Shown: positions 28,842 to 38,974, numbered from the stretch's first letter. The stretch: 64,000 nucleotides of DNA from Affinundibacterium nitidum (GCF_014284155.1 NZ_JACOFZ010000009.1:62001-126000); one strand, 5' to 3'. Numbers and translations are program-made. The notes: generated from the letters alone by a model not told the origin.

Positions 28842-29915
28842 ATGAGCGAACAAGTAGCGAACCCAGCAGCAGAAAGCAATGACGCAGTAAAAGCATCTGC
28901 GCAGCCTTCAGCCAATAAGCAACATTTAATCTTGACTGGCGATCGCCCAACTGGACCGCTACATTTGGGCCATTTTGTTGGCAGCTTGCGCAACCGCGTC
29001 ACCTATCAAGACCAATACAAGCAGTACATCATGATCGCCGATGCACAAGCCTTGACCGATAACATGGATGACCCAGCCAAAGTGCATAACAATGTAATCG
29101 AAGTTGCATTGGATTATCTTGCGGTAGGCATCGATCCAAGTAAATCTACAATTTTCATTCAGTCGCAAATTCCAGAGCTCACGGAACTCACCTTCTACTA
29201 CATGAATTTGGTGACCATCTCTCGTTTAGAGCGCAATCCAACGATTAAACAAGAAATCATCTTGCGTAATTTTGAGCGTGATATTCCTGCGGGGTTCTTC
29301 ACCTATCCAGTTAGCCAAGCAGCTGACATCACAGCGTTCAAGGCAACGTTGGTGCCGGTTGGCGATGATCAAATTCCGATGATTGAACAAACCAACGAAA
29401 TCGTACGTCGCTTTAACCGATTAGCGAAAAAGGATATCTTGGTCGAATGTGAAGCATTGGTGCCAGAAATCGGCCGCCTCCCAGGCATCGACGGCAAAGC
29501 AAAGATGAGTAAATCGTTGGGCAATGCAATCAACTTAGGTGCCAGCGAAGCTGAAATCAAACAAGCTGTACGCAATGTTTACACTGACCCGTTGCACCTG
29601 CGTGTCGACGACCCTGGACACCTTGAAGGCAATGTTGCCTTTACCTATCTCGATGCTTTCGATACTGATAAAGAATCCTTACAAGCGATGAAGGACCACT
29701 ACGTGCGCGGTGGTCTTGGTGACAGCAAAGTGAAAGCTCGCTTAGAAGGCATTCTGCAAGATATGCTACGTCCGATTCGCGAACGTCGCCAAGAGTACGA
29801 GAAAGACCGCGGTCACGTTTTGCAGCTATTAAAAGAAGGCACTTACCGTGCACGCGAAATCGCAGCAAAGACCAATGATGAGGTCAAAGCCGCGATCGGA
29901 CTTAAGCATTTCTAA
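28842..29915 (+). CDS. trpS: Tryptophan--tRNA ligase
   Basis: 357 residues. The class I signatures are HLGH (41-44, within [17 protein letters not shown]) and KMSKS (221-225). It charges tRNA-Trp. The first ~25 residues are a polar, Ala/Ser/Asn-rich extension. From memory the core ([31 protein letters not shown]) looks closer to Firmicutes-type TrpRS than to the E. coli enzyme, which would need a tree to confirm. It is preceded by a Trp-codon leader and attenuator, and its own RBS is weak (TGGA in a T-rich stretch). The next gene starts 16 bases after its stop. Confidence 0.95.
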   Translation: MSEQVANPAAESNDAVKASAQPSANKQHLILTGDRPTGPLHLGHFVGSLRNRVTYQDQYKQYIMIADAQALTDNMDDPAKVHNNVIEVALDYLAVGIDPSKSTIFIQSQIPELTELTFYYMNLVTISRLERNPTIKQEIILRNFERDIPAGFFTYPVSQAADITAFKATLVPVGDDQIPMIEQTNEIVRRFNRLAKKDILVECEALVPEIGRLPGIDGKAKMSKSLGNAINLGASEAEIKQAVRNVYTDPLHLRVDDPGHLEGNVAFTYLDAFDTDKESLQAMKDHYVRGGLGDSKVKARLEGILQDMLRPIRERRQEYEKDRGHVLQLLKEGTYRAREIAAKTNDEVKAAIGLKHF

Positions 29916-29931
29916 TGCCGAGCAACACAGT

Positions 29932-31146
29932 ATGACTATAAGCCTAAGCGCAGTCCGAAATATTCATCTTGCAGCGCAAGGCTTATTGTCACCGGCCAAA
30001 ACAAAGGCAACCAAAGAAGACGTTCTTGCCTGCATACGACGCATGGGCGTGCTGCAAATTGATACGATTCATGTCGTCGCCCGCAGCCCTTATCTGGTGC
30101 TATGGAGCCGATTAGGTCAATACACCTCGTCTTGGCTGGATGAACTACTCGCCGAGGGACAGCTTTTCGAATACTGGTCTCACGAAGCGAGCTTTTTGCC
30201 GATAGAAAGCTTCAGTCGCTATCGCCATCAAATGCTTAAGCCAGAAGGTTTAGGTTGGAAATACAATCAAACTTGGCTCCAAGAAAACAGAACTCAAGTC
30301 AAACAAGTTCTGCAACACATTAAGAAATTTGGCGCTTGCCGCTCTGCTGATTTTGAGCGCAAAGATGGCAAAGGTGGTGGTTGGTGGGATTGGAAACCTG
30401 AAAAACGTTCGCTCGAAGTTTTGTTCACCACTGGCCAGGTCATGGTCTCCAAACGCCAAGGCTTTCAGCGCGTCTATGATCTTACCGAACGTGTACATCC
30501 CAATTGGAACGACAAACGCGATATGCGGCCTGTCCTCGACGAACAACGAGATCAAGTAATCGACGCGGTACGCGCATTGGGTGTTTGCAAAGCAAGCTGG
30601 ATTGCAGATTACTTTCGTATGAAAAAATTGGCACCAGACATCACACCGGAATACCTATGTCAACAAGGCTTCTTGAAGCAAATAGAAGTCGAAGGCTGGG
30701 CAGGCTCTGCGTTTTACCACCCAGACCATGAGGCCTTAGTCAATAAAGCAAAGCAAGGAAAACTTCGCGCCACACACACTTGCTTACTATCCCCATTTGA
30801 CCCTGTCGTGTGGGATAGAAAACGAGCCCTAGAATTATTCAACTTCGATTATCGCCTCGAATGTTATACGCCCGAGGCAAAACGTCAATTTGGCTATTTT
30901 ACATTGCCGATTTTACGCAAAGGCCAGTTGATCGGACGTGTCGATGCCAAAGCACATCGCAAACTCAAGGAAATGGAAATAAAGTCTGTGCATCTCGAAG
31001 AAGGAGTCGAGATCAGTGAGTCACTGTGTAAAGACTTGGCGAAAGCTTTAAGCGCTTTCGCCAAGTGGCATGAAACGCCAGGCATTCGTATTGAACGCTG
31101 CGATCAAAAAATCTTAAAGAAAGGTCTGATCGCGCTACTCAACTGA
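29932..31146 (+). CDS. AlkZ/YcaQ-type winged-helix DNA glycosylase
   Basis: 404 residues from the ATG at 29932, just behind trpS; the frame is open earlier but only inside trpS. The family is a three-winged-helix DNA glycosylase; the YcaQ-type catalytic motif QID is visible in VLQIDTIHVVARSPYLVLWSRLG, and LSPFDPVVWDRKRALELFNFDYRLECY is a family hallmark. E. coli YcaQ unhooks interstrand crosslinks and removes bulky alkylated bases, and actinobacterial AlkZ protects producers of alkylating antibiotics. QxD rather than QxQ points to the YcaQ subgroup. Probably cotranscribed with trpS. Confidence 0.85.
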   Translation: MTISLSAVRNIHLAAQGLLSPAKTKATKEDVLACIRRMGVLQIDTIHVVARSPYLVLWSRLGQYTSSWLDELLAEGQLFEYWSHEASFLPIESFSRYRHQMLKPEGLGWKYNQTWLQENRTQVKQVLQHIKKFGACRSADFERKDGKGGGWWDWKPEKRSLEVLFTTGQVMVSKRQGFQRVYDLTERVHPNWNDKRDMRPVLDEQRDQVIDAVRALGVCKASWIADYFRMKKLAPDITPEYLCQQGFLKQIEVEGWAGSAFYHPDHEALVNKAKQGKLRATHTCLLSPFDPVVWDRKRALELFNFDYRLECYTPEAKRQFGYFTLPILRKGQLIGRVDAKAHRKLKEMEIKSVHLEEGVEISESLCKDLAKALSAFAKWHETPGIRIERCDQKILKKGLIALLN

Positions 31147-31158
31147 GAGTTGATGCCT

Positions 31159-32121
31159 TTAGGGTTTAGGTAAACGATTCAGCCCCTTCGGCAGAGGGAA
31201 TGTCACATTCTCTTCTTCGCCTTCTAGCTTTCGCACACTCTTGACGCCAAATTTCTGCAATTGAGCAATCACTTGGTTGACCAAAATCTCAGGCGCTGAT
31301 GCGCCTGCGGTAACGCCCACTCGAACTGCACTCGCCAGCCATTTAGCATCGATATCTTCTGCTTTATCCACCATATACGCGGCGGTTCCCATCTTCTCGG
31401 CAACTTCGCGCAGTCGATTGGAGTTTGAGCTATTTTTGCTGCCCACCACGATCACCACGTCCACCTGCGGTGCCATAAATTTGACGGCAGCTTGACGGTT
31501 GGTGGTCGCATAGCAGATATCACCCTTCTTAGGCTCAGCAATTAAAGGGAAACGACTCTTGAGGGCAGTAATAATGTCTGCTGTGTCGTCCACCGACAAG
31601 GTCGTTTGCGAGACATAGGCCAACATTGCAGGATTGGTCACTTCAAGTTTTGCCACATCTTCGACGGTCTCCACCAGATACATGCCATCTTCACTCTGGC
31701 CCATCGTGCCTTCAACCTCTGGATGGCCTTGGTGGCCAATCATGATGATTTCACGACCTTCTTTGCGCATTTTTGAGACTTCGATATGTACTTTGGTCAC
31801 CAAGGGGCAAGTTGCATCAAAAATTTTCAGCCCCCTCTTTTCCGCATCTTCGCGAATCGCTTGTGACACACCGTGAGCAGAAAAAATCAAAGTATTCCCC
31901 GCTGGAACGTCATCGAGTTCTTCGATAAAGATCGCCCCTTTTTGTCGTAAATCATTTACCACATAGGCATTATGAACAATCTCGTGACGCACATAAATCG
32001 GTGCGCCAAATTGGGCCAGCGCTAACTCAACGATATCGATCGCACGATCGACACCTGCACAAAAACCGCGAGGCTGTGCCAGTAAAATTTCTTGGTGTAT
32101 TTCACTCATGGGGCGACTCAC
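31159..32121 (-). CDS. ispH: 4-hydroxy-3-methylbut-2-enyl diphosphate reductase
   Basis: 320 residues. The three Cys ligands of the 4Fe-4S cluster are in [23 protein letters not shown] and [10 protein letters not shown]; the Glu/His active-site residues lie in [14 protein letters not shown]. It catalyses the last step of the MEP isoprenoid pathway. The frame starts at GTG 32121, overlapping the fkpB stop as GTGA; an ATG four codons later (32109) is an equally possible start. The fkpB-ispH pairing is common in proteobacteria. Confidence 0.95.
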   Translation of the reverse strand: MSRPMSEIHQEILLAQPRGFCAGVDRAIDIVELALAQFGAPIYVRHEIVHNAYVVNDLRQKGAIFIEELDDVPAGNTLIFSAHGVSQAIREDAEKRGLKIFDATCPLVTKVHIEVSKMRKEGREIIMIGHQGHPEVEGTMGQSEDGMYLVETVEDVAKLEVTNPAMLAYVSQTTLSVDDTADIITALKSRFPLIAEPKKGDICYATTNRQAAVKFMAPQVDVVIVVGSKNSSNSNRLREVAEKMGTAAYMVDKAEDIDAKWLASAVRVGVTAGASAPEILVNQVIAQLQKFGVKSVRKLEGEEENVTFPLPKGLNRLPKP

Positions 32122-32573
32122 AAAATGCCAATAATCTTGGTTTCAAACAATACGCGTTGACCAGCCAACGGGTGATTAAAGTCGAACAAAGCAGACTCAT
32201 CATCAATTTCTTGAATCACCCCAGCGAACTTCCCGCCCGATGGAGCCGAAAAGTCGATCAAATCACCCACCTTAAATTCCTCGCCAAATGCAGAGTTTTC
32301 ACGCAAAGTCTTCAGCGAGACACGCTGAATGAGGTCTGGATTGCGCAAGCCAAAAGCCTGCTCTGGTGGAAGTTCTTGCGTCGTATGGGATCCTTCTTCT
32401 AAACCCAATAGAGCCTCTTCCAAACTGGGTGCCAACTGGCCTTGACCGAGTAACAAGGTGGCAGGACTTTCATGAAAAGTCGAAATAATATCTTCACCAT
32501 CCAAAGTGGCAAGACGGTAATGCAGTGTCAAATAAGCACCATTGTTAACGACAAGTATAGACTTTTCGGACAT
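32118..32573 (-). CDS. fkpB: FKBP-type peptidyl-prolyl isomerase (SlpA/FkpB type)
   Basis: 151 residues. The split FKBP domain with an inserted-flap chaperone region is typical of Slp[42 protein letters not shown] and a C-terminal [20 protein letters not shown]. It is a cytosolic folding catalyst and chaperone. It overlaps ispH by four bases and is therefore translationally coupled to it. Confidence 0.93.
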   Translation of the reverse strand: MSEKSILVVNNGAYLTLHYRLATLDGEDIISTFHESPATLLLGQGQLAPSLEEALLGLEEGSHTTQELPPEQAFGLRNPDLIQRVSLKTLRENSAFGEEFKVGDLIDFSAPSGGKFAGVIQEIDDESALFDFNHPLAGQRVLFETKIIGIL

Positions 32574-32746
32574 AATTTATTGATCGGAGTCGCAAACTCA
32601 TGGCAGTTTCTACCAAATTTGTTCGACTCCGCCTTTCAAATGGGATTTCATTAGCAACAAAACCGCTATTGTAAGGCAGACCGAGTGGAATTGCTTCCAA
32701 ACCCGCCAGAACAGACCGGTCTAGCAGCATATGGAGAACGAAAAGT

Positions 32747-33421
32747 ATGGGAATTAATCATTGGCCAGAAGATCAACGTCCCCGCGAACGTTTGATTCGA
32801 CAAGGTGCTCAGGCATTATCTGATGCTGAGCTCCTTTCGGTTTTTCTGCGTGTTGGTGTTCGCGGCAAGAGCGCGGTCGACCTTGGTCGTGAAATGCTTG
32901 AAGAATTCGGTTCTTTACGCACCTTATTTGCAGCAAATTTACACGACTTCTCTAAAGTTCATGGGCTGGGCAGTGCAAAGTTCGCGCAATTACAGGCCGT
33001 ACTAGAGCTTGCCAAGCGCTCTATCTCTGAAGAGTTACAAATTAATTCAGCCTTATCGTCGCCGCAAGCAGTCAAACAATTCTTGCAACTTCAAATCGGG
33101 AATAAACAGTATGAGTCGTTTACTGTGCTTTTTCTTGATGTCAAAAACCGTTTAATCAGTGCCCAGGAACTTTTCCGTGGCAGCTTAAGCCATGCCAGCG
33201 TGTATCCTAGGGAAGTGGTCAAAACCGCACTGAGCTTTAACGCTGCGAGCCTGATCCTCGCGCATAATCATCCCTCTGGTTCAAGCGAGCCTAGCCAAGC
33301 CGATTTGAGTCTGACACAGACCTTAAAATCAGCCCTTGGTTTAGTTGATATTCGCGTCCTTGATCATTTTATTGTGGCGAACAACCAAATCTATTCTTTC
33401 GCTGAAAATGGGCGGATTTAG
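32747..33421 (+). CDS. radC: RadC/JAB domain protein
   Basis: 224 residues. A helix-hairpin-helix-like N-terminal part (ERLIRQGAQALSDAELLSVFLRVGVRGKSAVDLGRE) precedes the JAB metal-binding domain with LILAHNHPSGSSEPSQAD, the JAMM-like H-x-H-x7-S-x2-D array. The true biochemical role is unsettled; early links to repair were revised. Here it stands before rpmB-rpmG, as in many proteobacteria, and is divergent from fkpB. Confidence 0.94.
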   Translation: MGINHWPEDQRPRERLIRQGAQALSDAELLSVFLRVGVRGKSAVDLGREMLEEFGSLRTLFAANLHDFSKVHGLGSAKFAQLQAVLELAKRSISEELQINSALSSPQAVKQFLQLQIGNKQYESFTVLFLDVKNRLISAQELFRGSLSHASVYPREVVKTALSFNAASLILAHNHPSGSSEPSQADLSLTQTLKSALGLVDIRVLDHFIVANNQIYSFAENGRI

Positions 33422-33505
33422 GCGTTCTCATAGAGGAAAATCGACCCAAATTCAAATTGTTAAATCCTAAAAAAGAAAAAAGACACAATTGTTTTTCGCA
33501 AGTCG

Positions 33506-33534
33506 TTGATATTCCGTAGTTTTTTCGTTATACT
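33506..33534 (+). promoter_or_regulatory. Sigma-70 promoter of rpmB-rpmG
   Basis: TTGATA (-35) and TATACT (-10) separated by exactly 17 bases, ending 40 bases before the rpmB ATG. This is the best consensus promoter I see in the window and fits a highly expressed ribosomal operon. Confidence 0.75.
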
Positions 33535-33574
33535 CTCATTTTTTCCAATTTCGGAAATCATTAAGGAGTGAAAC

Positions 33575-33811
33575 ATGGCGCGTGTATGCCAAGTTACAGG
33601 GAAAGGGCCAATGGTTGGCAACAACGTTTCCCATGCGAACAACAAAACTAAACGTCGTTTTTTGCCTAACCTGCAAAATCGTCGCTTTTTCGTAGAATCA
33701 GAGAATCGCTGGGTTTCCTTGCGTTTGTCTAACGCAGGTTTGCGTATCGTTGACAAAATCGGTATTGATGCCGTTTTGGCCGACTTACGTGCTCGCGGCG
33801 AAAAAGTCTAA
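33575..33811 (+). CDS. rpmB: 50S ribosomal protein L28
   Basis: 78 residues, exact family length, with RBS AAGGAG. Sequence [20 protein letters not shown] and [18 protein letters not shown] are diagnostic. It is the first gene of the rpmB-rpmG operon. It lacks the CxxC zinc motif pair seen in zinc-type L28 proteins. Confidence 0.97.
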   Translation: MARVCQVTGKGPMVGNNVSHANNKTKRRFLPNLQNRRFFVESENRWVSLRLSNAGLRIVDKIGIDAVLADLRARGEKV

Positions 33812-33852
33812 GCTGACGCTGTTTATACAGAAATAATTGTTAGGAAAATATC

Positions 33853-34020
33853 ATGGCTAAATCTGGTCGCGACAAAATCAAATTAGAATCGACAGCTGGT
33901 ACGGGTCACTTCTATACGACATCCAAAAACAAACGTACGATGCCTGAAAAAATGGAAATCATGAAGTTTGATCCAAAGGCACGTAAGCACGTTATCTACA
34001 AAGAAACAAAAATTAAGTAA
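33853..34020 (+). CDS. rpmG: 50S ribosomal protein L33
   Basis: 55 residues, normal length. Reads [18 protein letters not shown] and ends in IYKETKIK. The four Cys of zinc-type L33 are absent, so this is the zinc-independent form. RBS TAGGAAAA precedes the ATG; it lies 41 bases behind rpmB and is followed by a terminator. Confidence 0.97.
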   Translation: MAKSGRDKIKLESTAGTGHFYTTSKNKRTMPEKMEIMKFDPKARKHVIYKETKIK

Positions 34021-34052
34021 TTTTTACTTAGTTTCTGCTTTGGTAGAATGTC

Positions 34053-34085
34053 AAAAAAAACCTGCAACCATGCAGGTTTTTTTTC
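34053..34085 (+). terminator. Rho-independent terminator of rpmBG
   Basis: AAACCTGCA and TGCAGGTTT form a stem around ACCA (CCTGCA/TGCAGG core), followed by eight T. Confidence 0.9.
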
Positions 34086-34191
34086 GTTCGCCAATCTACT
34101 CCGCTCCCCCTGCAGCAAATATTTGAAGCTCACCCTCTATCCATAACTGCGCCGAGCAAATCTCAAATCTATGCAAGTGAAACAAGTATAA

Positions 34192-34220
34192 AAAAAATGG
34201 CGCACTAGGCGCCATTTTTC
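34192..34220 (-). terminator. Terminator of the desaturase gene
   Basis: AAAATGGCGC and GCGCCATTTT pair around ACTAG; on the reverse strand the stem is followed by a T-run of seven, just downstream of the leftward gene ending at 34238. Confidence 0.85.
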
Positions 34221-34237
34221 AAATTAAGATTCACCGA

Positions 34238-35458
34238 TTAGGCGTAAGTACGCAGACGCAGTGAGAACTCTTCCAAAGCCTTGATACCTGAGGCTTCAGC
34301 GCGTGCGCACCAGTCTTGTAATTGCGCCACCAGCTGTTCACGCGTTGCACTAGAACGCTCCCAAATCGCATTTAGCTCGACACGCATATCATGCATGGTT
34401 TTCAATGCACTACTGTGATCAAACAATTCGCGCAAGGTTTGTAATTGCGTTGCTTCCAACTTACCTGGCTCACGCTGTAATGCTTTCTTCGCTGACTTGA
34501 GGAAGCTCTTTTCTAACTGAGCCTTTTCACGCAACTGTTGAAACTCTTCGCTCCATTCTTTTTTCAAAGACTTCGCATATTTCGCCATGACATCATAGCG
34601 ATTCGTAATCACTGCTTGTAAAGTCTCAACGTCAACCAGCATTTTCTCTTTAGAAAACTTAGGACGCGGTGCAACTTTCTTCACTTTCGCAAGACCGATT
34701 GTCTCCAAGATACGGATATATCCCCAACCGATGTCGAACTCATACCATTTAGAGGACAACTTTGCAGAGGTACCGAACGTATGGTGGTTATTATGCAGCT
34801 CTTCGCCGCCAATCAAGATGCCCCAAGGCACGATGTTAGTTGCTGCATCGCTGCATTCGTAGTTACGATACCCCCAATAGTGACCAATACCATTAATAAT
34901 TCCGGCTGCTGTCACTGGAATCCACAACATCTGAACTGCCCAAACGGTAACACCGATCACGCCAAACAAAAGAAAATCAATAATCAACATCAGTGCCACG
35001 CCTTGCCAACTAAAGCGAGTATACAAATTACGCTCGATCCAGTCGTCAGGTGTTCCATGCCCGTATTTTTGAATCGTTTCCAAATTCTTGGATTCAGCAC
35101 GATACAACTCTGCACCTTCAAACAACACTTTCTTAATGCCACGTGTGACCGGGCTATGCGGATCTTCTTCAGTTTCACATTTTGCATGGTGTTTACGATG
35201 TACTGCTGCCCACTCTTTAGTCACTTGCCCTGTCGTCATCCACAACCAAAGGCGAAAGAAATGACTTGGAATTGCATGCAATTCAAGCGCACGATGTGCT
35301 TGGCAACGATGCAAAAAGATCGTGACGCTAGCGATCGTGATATGCGTAACCACCATCGTAAAAATAAACACTTGCCAAGCTGTGGCACGGGTAAATCCAT
35401 TACTCAGGAAATCCACGGCGCTATCAATAAAATTACTCAAAATATATAACCACTCCAA
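34238..35458 (-). CDS. Membrane fatty acid desaturase
   Basis: 406 residues. The three histidine boxes of the di-iron desaturases are complete: HRCQAHR (H-x4-H), HRKHH and HNNHH. Hydrophobic segments surround them (WQVFIFTMVVTHITIASVTIFL; VALMLIIDFLLFGVIGVTVWAV; WIPVTAAGIINGIGHYWG). The pattern matches delta-9 acyl-lipid or acyl-CoA desaturases, which set membrane fluidity. The last ~110 residues are an unusual helical, charged extension beyond the desaturase core, likely coiled-coil; its role is not known. Confidence 0.9.
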   Translation of the reverse strand: MEWLYILSNFIDSAVDFLSNGFTRATAWQVFIFTMVVTHITIASVTIFLHRCQAHRALELHAIPSHFFRLWLWMTTGQVTKEWAAVHRKHHAKCETEEDPHSPVTRGIKKVLFEGAELYRAESKNLETIQKYGHGTPDDWIERNLYTRFSWQGVALMLIIDFLLFGVIGVTVWAVQMLWIPVTAAGIINGIGHYWGYRNYECSDAATNIVPWGILIGGEELHNNHHTFGTSAKLSSKWYEFDIGWGYIRILETIGLAKVKKVAPRPKFSKEKMLVDVETLQAVITNRYDVMAKYAKSLKKEWSEEFQQLREKAQLEKSFLKSAKKALQREPGKLEATQLQTLRELFDHSSALKTMHDMRVELNAIWERSSATREQLVAQLQDWCARAEASGIKALEEFSLRLRTYA

Positions 35459-35559
35459 ATGATTTCAAAACTTTGCTGTCGAACAACTCGACATCACACA
35501 CCACTAAATTGTACGCTCGTTTCTGCATGCAGTCGCAGATGCCCAACACAAAAACGACG

Positions 35560-36867
35560 CTATCTCTTTGTTTCTGCTTGATAAATTGTTATGTCTCTAT
35601 GAGGATATGGCAATTCAACATTCAATTCTTTTAATAACTTCCAAATGATGCGGTTCACCTCGGAAGTAATATTGGTGCGTCCATTTTCTGGATCGTCAAT
35701 CCAAAAACCAACGCGCACATCAAAACCGTCCGCACCAAAACGAATTAAATAGGAAGAAGGCGGAATTGTTTTCGAAACTCGAGGCACCTCACTCACCACC
35801 TCAATCAGACGGGGCAATAAGACATCAAGATCGGTCTTATAATCGACGGTAAAATCCGTGGTTATGATCACCGCTCGGTCTGTTAGTGATAAATTTTGCA
35901 CCGGATTCGATACCAGCATCTCGTTGGGGATAATCGATTCCACACCGTCAAGTCCCTTTAAGACCGTATAACGTGTATTGATTTGGGTGACGCGACCGCT
36001 AAATTTATCCACCGTAATCATATCGTCGATCGACAAACTACGATCAAAAAGGATAATGAATCCAGACACATAACTGCTGGTAATGCGTTGCAAACCGAGG
36101 CCTAAACCAACACCCAGTGCACCACCAAAAACCGATAACACAGTCAAGTCGATACCAACCAAGGATAGACTGATCAGGATCGCCATCAAGATGAAAATCG
36201 CTCGTCCTAGGCGCGACAACACGACTTTTAGAGAAGAGTGCATGCTCGGTATAAGCATCAAACGCGCTTCCAACATCGCACTGATCCATAAAGCGAGCAC
36301 CACCGTCAATGCGACAGATGCAAGTCCTTGCAAAACAGCTAGCAAACTTACTTTACTTTTACCCAGAGGCAGTACCACTTCTGAGAGACTTAGCAATAGT
36401 TCGTCCCATAGACCCGTCATATAAAGGACCACGCCCAGCCAAACCAAAGACGCGAATACCTTTTCAAAAACTAACAAGGTATTACCAACAGTTCCTTCAC
36501 GCACGAATGCGCGGCGAAAAACGTAAAAACTAAAACGAATTAGGGCAAAACTAGTCAATATAGGAAACGACAGTTTCAACAAGCTCGTATGCTGAAATTT
36601 AGCGAGAAAAAATTTCGCCAAAAACAAAAATGCCAACGCCAACAGCGGCCAAAGCACTCGAGAGAAACTCTCCACCCCAAGCTTGACCACATCGGAACTA
36701 TCTCCGACTTTGGCAAACATTCTGTGCAATTGCTTGGATAAGAACCATGCCAAGACGAAACACAGAACGATGCTAACCACCTGCCATACGAAAGTCGCAT
36801 CGCCAAAATCGGCTGAGATATCAGAAACCAGATGGGAAATGGAATGGGTGCCCATGATCAATTTCAT
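35560..36867 (-). CDS. MscS family mechanosensitive channel
   Basis: 435 residues, longer than E. coli MscS (286) because of extra N-terminal membrane helices. The pore-lining helix and beta domain are recognised in SVFGGALGVGLGLGLQRITSSYVSGFIILFDRSLSIDDMITV and RYTVLKGLDGVESIIPNEML. The C-terminal alpha/beta domain ends PYPHRDITIY. It should release solutes on hypo-osmotic shock or act as a regulated channel. Two in-frame ATGs (36867, 36855) are close; neither has a decisive RBS. Confidence 0.9.
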   Translation of the reverse strand: MKLIMGTHSISHLVSDISADFGDATFVWQVVSIVLCFVLAWFLSKQLHRMFAKVGDSSDVVKLGVESFSRVLWPLLALAFLFLAKFFLAKFQHTSLLKLSFPILTSFALIRFSFYVFRRAFVREGTVGNTLLVFEKVFASLVWLGVVLYMTGLWDELLLSLSEVVLPLGKSKVSLLAVLQGLASVALTVVLALWISAMLEARLMLIPSMHSSLKVVLSRLGRAIFILMAILISLSLVGIDLTVLSVFGGALGVGLGLGLQRITSSYVSGFIILFDRSLSIDDMITVDKFSGRVTQINTRYTVLKGLDGVESIIPNEMLVSNPVQNLSLTDRAVIITTDFTVDYKTDLDVLLPRLIEVVSEVPRVSKTIPPSSYLIRFGADGFDVRVGFWIDDPENGRTNITSEVNRIIWKLLKELNVELPYPHRDITIYQAETKR

Positions 36868-36940
36868 TCTTCGCTTATTCTCTACTCATGTTCAACTTGC
36901 GTTCTACTCAATTTCTAGCAACGCTCATCATTCGAAACAG

Positions 36941-38251
36941 TTACTCTTCGCTCGCTTCCTCGGCCTTTGCAGGCTTAGGAACTTTTGTAATCTCAAGTTT
37001 TTTGCGTTGCAATACTGCGGCGAAGAAACCATCAGTCTGATGTAAATGCGGATACAGTTTTAGGTAATCGCCCATCTCAATTGCAATCTTTTGCTCAGCC
37101 AAAACTTGAGATACCGGCAACAATTCAAAGTCAGGATGATTGTTTAGGAAATCACTAACAATACCTTCGTTTTCTTCATCCAAGATACTGCAGGTTGCAT
37201 ACACCAAACGACCACCTGCCTTCACAAGGCGCGCAGCGCTGTCAAGAATCGATGCTTGTTTTTCGTTGAGCTCAGCTACACCCTTTTCCGTTTGACGCCA
37301 TTTAACGTCTGGATTACGACGCAAGGTCCCGAGTCCGCTACATGGAGCATCAACCAAGACGCGATCAAGCTTACCCGCCAGACGTTTGATCTTTGCATCA
37401 CGTTCATGCGCGATTACCACTGGATGGACATTCGACAAACCACTACGTGCCAAACGTGGCTTTAATTTAGCTAAACGTTTCTCAGAGATATCGAATGCGT
37501 ACAAACGTCCGGTATTTCTCATAATGGCTCCAAGAGCCAAAGTTTTACCCCCCGCACCGGCACAGAAATCGGCAACCATCTCACCGCGCTTAGCGCCAAC
37601 TAACTGAGCGAGCACTTGACTACCCTCGTCTTGCACTTCGATCGTACCGTCCTTAAACAGCGGCAAATTTTGAATTGATGGTTTTTTCAGGATACGCAAT
37701 CCTGTGGCAGAAAATGGGGTAGGTTCGGCAATAATCGGTGCCTGCGCCAAAGAAGTGATCACGTCATCACGATTCGACTTCAAGGTATTTACTCGCAAAT
37801 CCAGTGAGGCCGGCGTATTCAACGAGGATGCCAATTTCAAGGCATCTTCTTCGCCAAATTTTGACTGCAACTTTTGCCACAGCCAGTCTGGCAAGTTTGA
37901 TTTGAGCGCGATCGGCAAATGCGTACGATCAATATCCATCACCCGACGCAACCAAGCATCTTCATCTTCGGTTAAACCACCTAAGGAATCGATCCCAACG
38001 GCATCTGCCAAACCAAGCAATGTTAAACGACGCATCGCTGAGCCTGAACCAGACTCTGAAAAACTGGTGTAAACACTTTTGTTACGAAGCAATCCATAAA
38101 TCGCCTCGGCAATCACACCACGTTCACGTGAACCCAAACGTTGATGTTCGCGGAAATAACGTGAGAGCGTACCGTCAGCAGGCCCAGTAAAACGCAAAAT
38201 TTCACGTAGAACTTCTTCTGCATGGCCAATAATAGCTGGTGGTAATCTCAT
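36941..38251 (-). CDS. rsmB: RsmB-like 16S rRNA cytosine-C5 methyltransferase
   Basis: 436 residues from the ATG at 38251, fixed by GAGGAA five bases upstream; an open extension to 38299 is not needed. A shortened NusB-like N-terminal region (RLGSRERGVIAEAIYGLLRN) precedes the class I methyltransferase: SAM site ADFCAGAGGKTLALG, catalytic Cys in DAPCSGLGTLRRNPD and the second Cys in YATCSILDEEN. The family methylates C967 of 16S rRNA; the exact target here is inferred. It is next to purN. Confidence 0.85.
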   Translation of the reverse strand: MRLPPAIIGHAEEVLREILRFTGPADGTLSRYFREHQRLGSRERGVIAEAIYGLLRNKSVYTSFSESGSGSAMRRLTLLGLADAVGIDSLGGLTEDEDAWLRRVMDIDRTHLPIALKSNLPDWLWQKLQSKFGEEDALKLASSLNTPASLDLRVNTLKSNRDDVITSLAQAPIIAEPTPFSATGLRILKKPSIQNLPLFKDGTIEVQDEGSQVLAQLVGAKRGEMVADFCAGAGGKTLALGAIMRNTGRLYAFDISEKRLAKLKPRLARSGLSNVHPVVIAHERDAKIKRLAGKLDRVLVDAPCSGLGTLRRNPDVKWRQTEKGVAELNEKQASILDSAARLVKAGGRLVYATCSILDEENEGIVSDFLNNHPDFELLPVSQVLAEQKIAIEMGDYLKLYPHLHQTDGFFAAVLQRKKLEITKVPKPAKAEEASEE

Positions 38252-38356
38252 GGTATTCCTCGGTAACTTTGATATAAACAGTAATGCTGAACGGCACAAA
38301 TGATCGTCATCATTCGCGCACTTAAAATTTTTATCGGCAGCTTAAAGCTGTCGGTG

Positions 38357-38974
38357 TTAGAACTGGCTGGTGTCAGCCTTAATCAAAACGCGATCGCCTT
38401 GTACTTCAAGCTTGTCTTCGATAAACAAGCGTACTGCACGTGGATAAATTAGATGTTCTTTTTCCAAAAGGCGTTGCGCTAGTGACTGCTCCGTATCATC
38501 AGACAGAACGCGAATACAAGCCTGATCGATAATCGGGCCGTGATCAAGTTCAGCGGTCACAAAATGGACCGTCGCACCGTGTAGCTTGACCCCAGCATCT
38601 AGCGCTTGTTGATGAGTATGTAACCCCACAAAACTAGGGAGCAACGATGGATGAATATTGATAATGCGATTCTGGTAGTGCTGCACGAAAGCCGGCGTCA
38701 AAATTCGCATAAAGCCAGCCAACACCACTAAATCGGCTTGGCATTGATCAATCACCTGCTGTAAGTTTTGGTCAAAAACCTCACGCGTCAACCCTTTACT
38801 TTCTACTACTTGGGTTGGAATACCCTGACTTTGCGCGAATTGCAAACCAGCCGCATCAGCCTTATTACTGATAACAGCAACGATCTGCGCGGGCCATTGT
38901 TCTTTCTGGGAAGCTTGGACGATGGCTTGCATATTGCTGCCGCGTCCAGAAATAAGGATAACGATCTTTTTCAT
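38357..38974 (-). CDS. purN: Phosphoribosylglycinamide formyltransferase
   Basis: 205 residues. Opens KIVILISGRGSNMQAIV (substrate phosphate site); the catalytic Asn and His are in NIHPSLLPSFVGLHTHQQAL, and the Asp in HFVTAELDHGPIIDQA. It transfers formyl from 10-formyl-tetrahydrofolate in de novo purine synthesis. A 105-base gap separates it from rsmB, so cotranscription is likely. Confidence 0.96.
   Translation of the reverse strand: MKKIVILISGRGSNMQAIVQASQKEQWPAQIVAVISNKADAAGLQFAQSQGIPTQVVESKGLTREVFDQNLQQVIDQCQADLVVLAGFMRILTPAFVQHYQNRIINIHPSLLPSFVGLHTHQQALDAGVKLHGATVHFVTAELDHGPIIDQACIRVLSDDTEQSLAQRLLEKEHLIYPRAVRLFIEDKLEVQGDRVLIKADTSQF

Noticed and set aside
28670-28882. A 70-codon forward ORF across the trpS leader
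   Set aside because: It lies in another frame than the Trp leader peptide, runs through the terminator hairpin and into trpS, and has no ribosome-binding site.
34781-35449. 222-codon forward ORF opposite the desaturase gene
   Set aside because: Shadow of the desaturase; His/Cys/Asn-rich product, no RBS.
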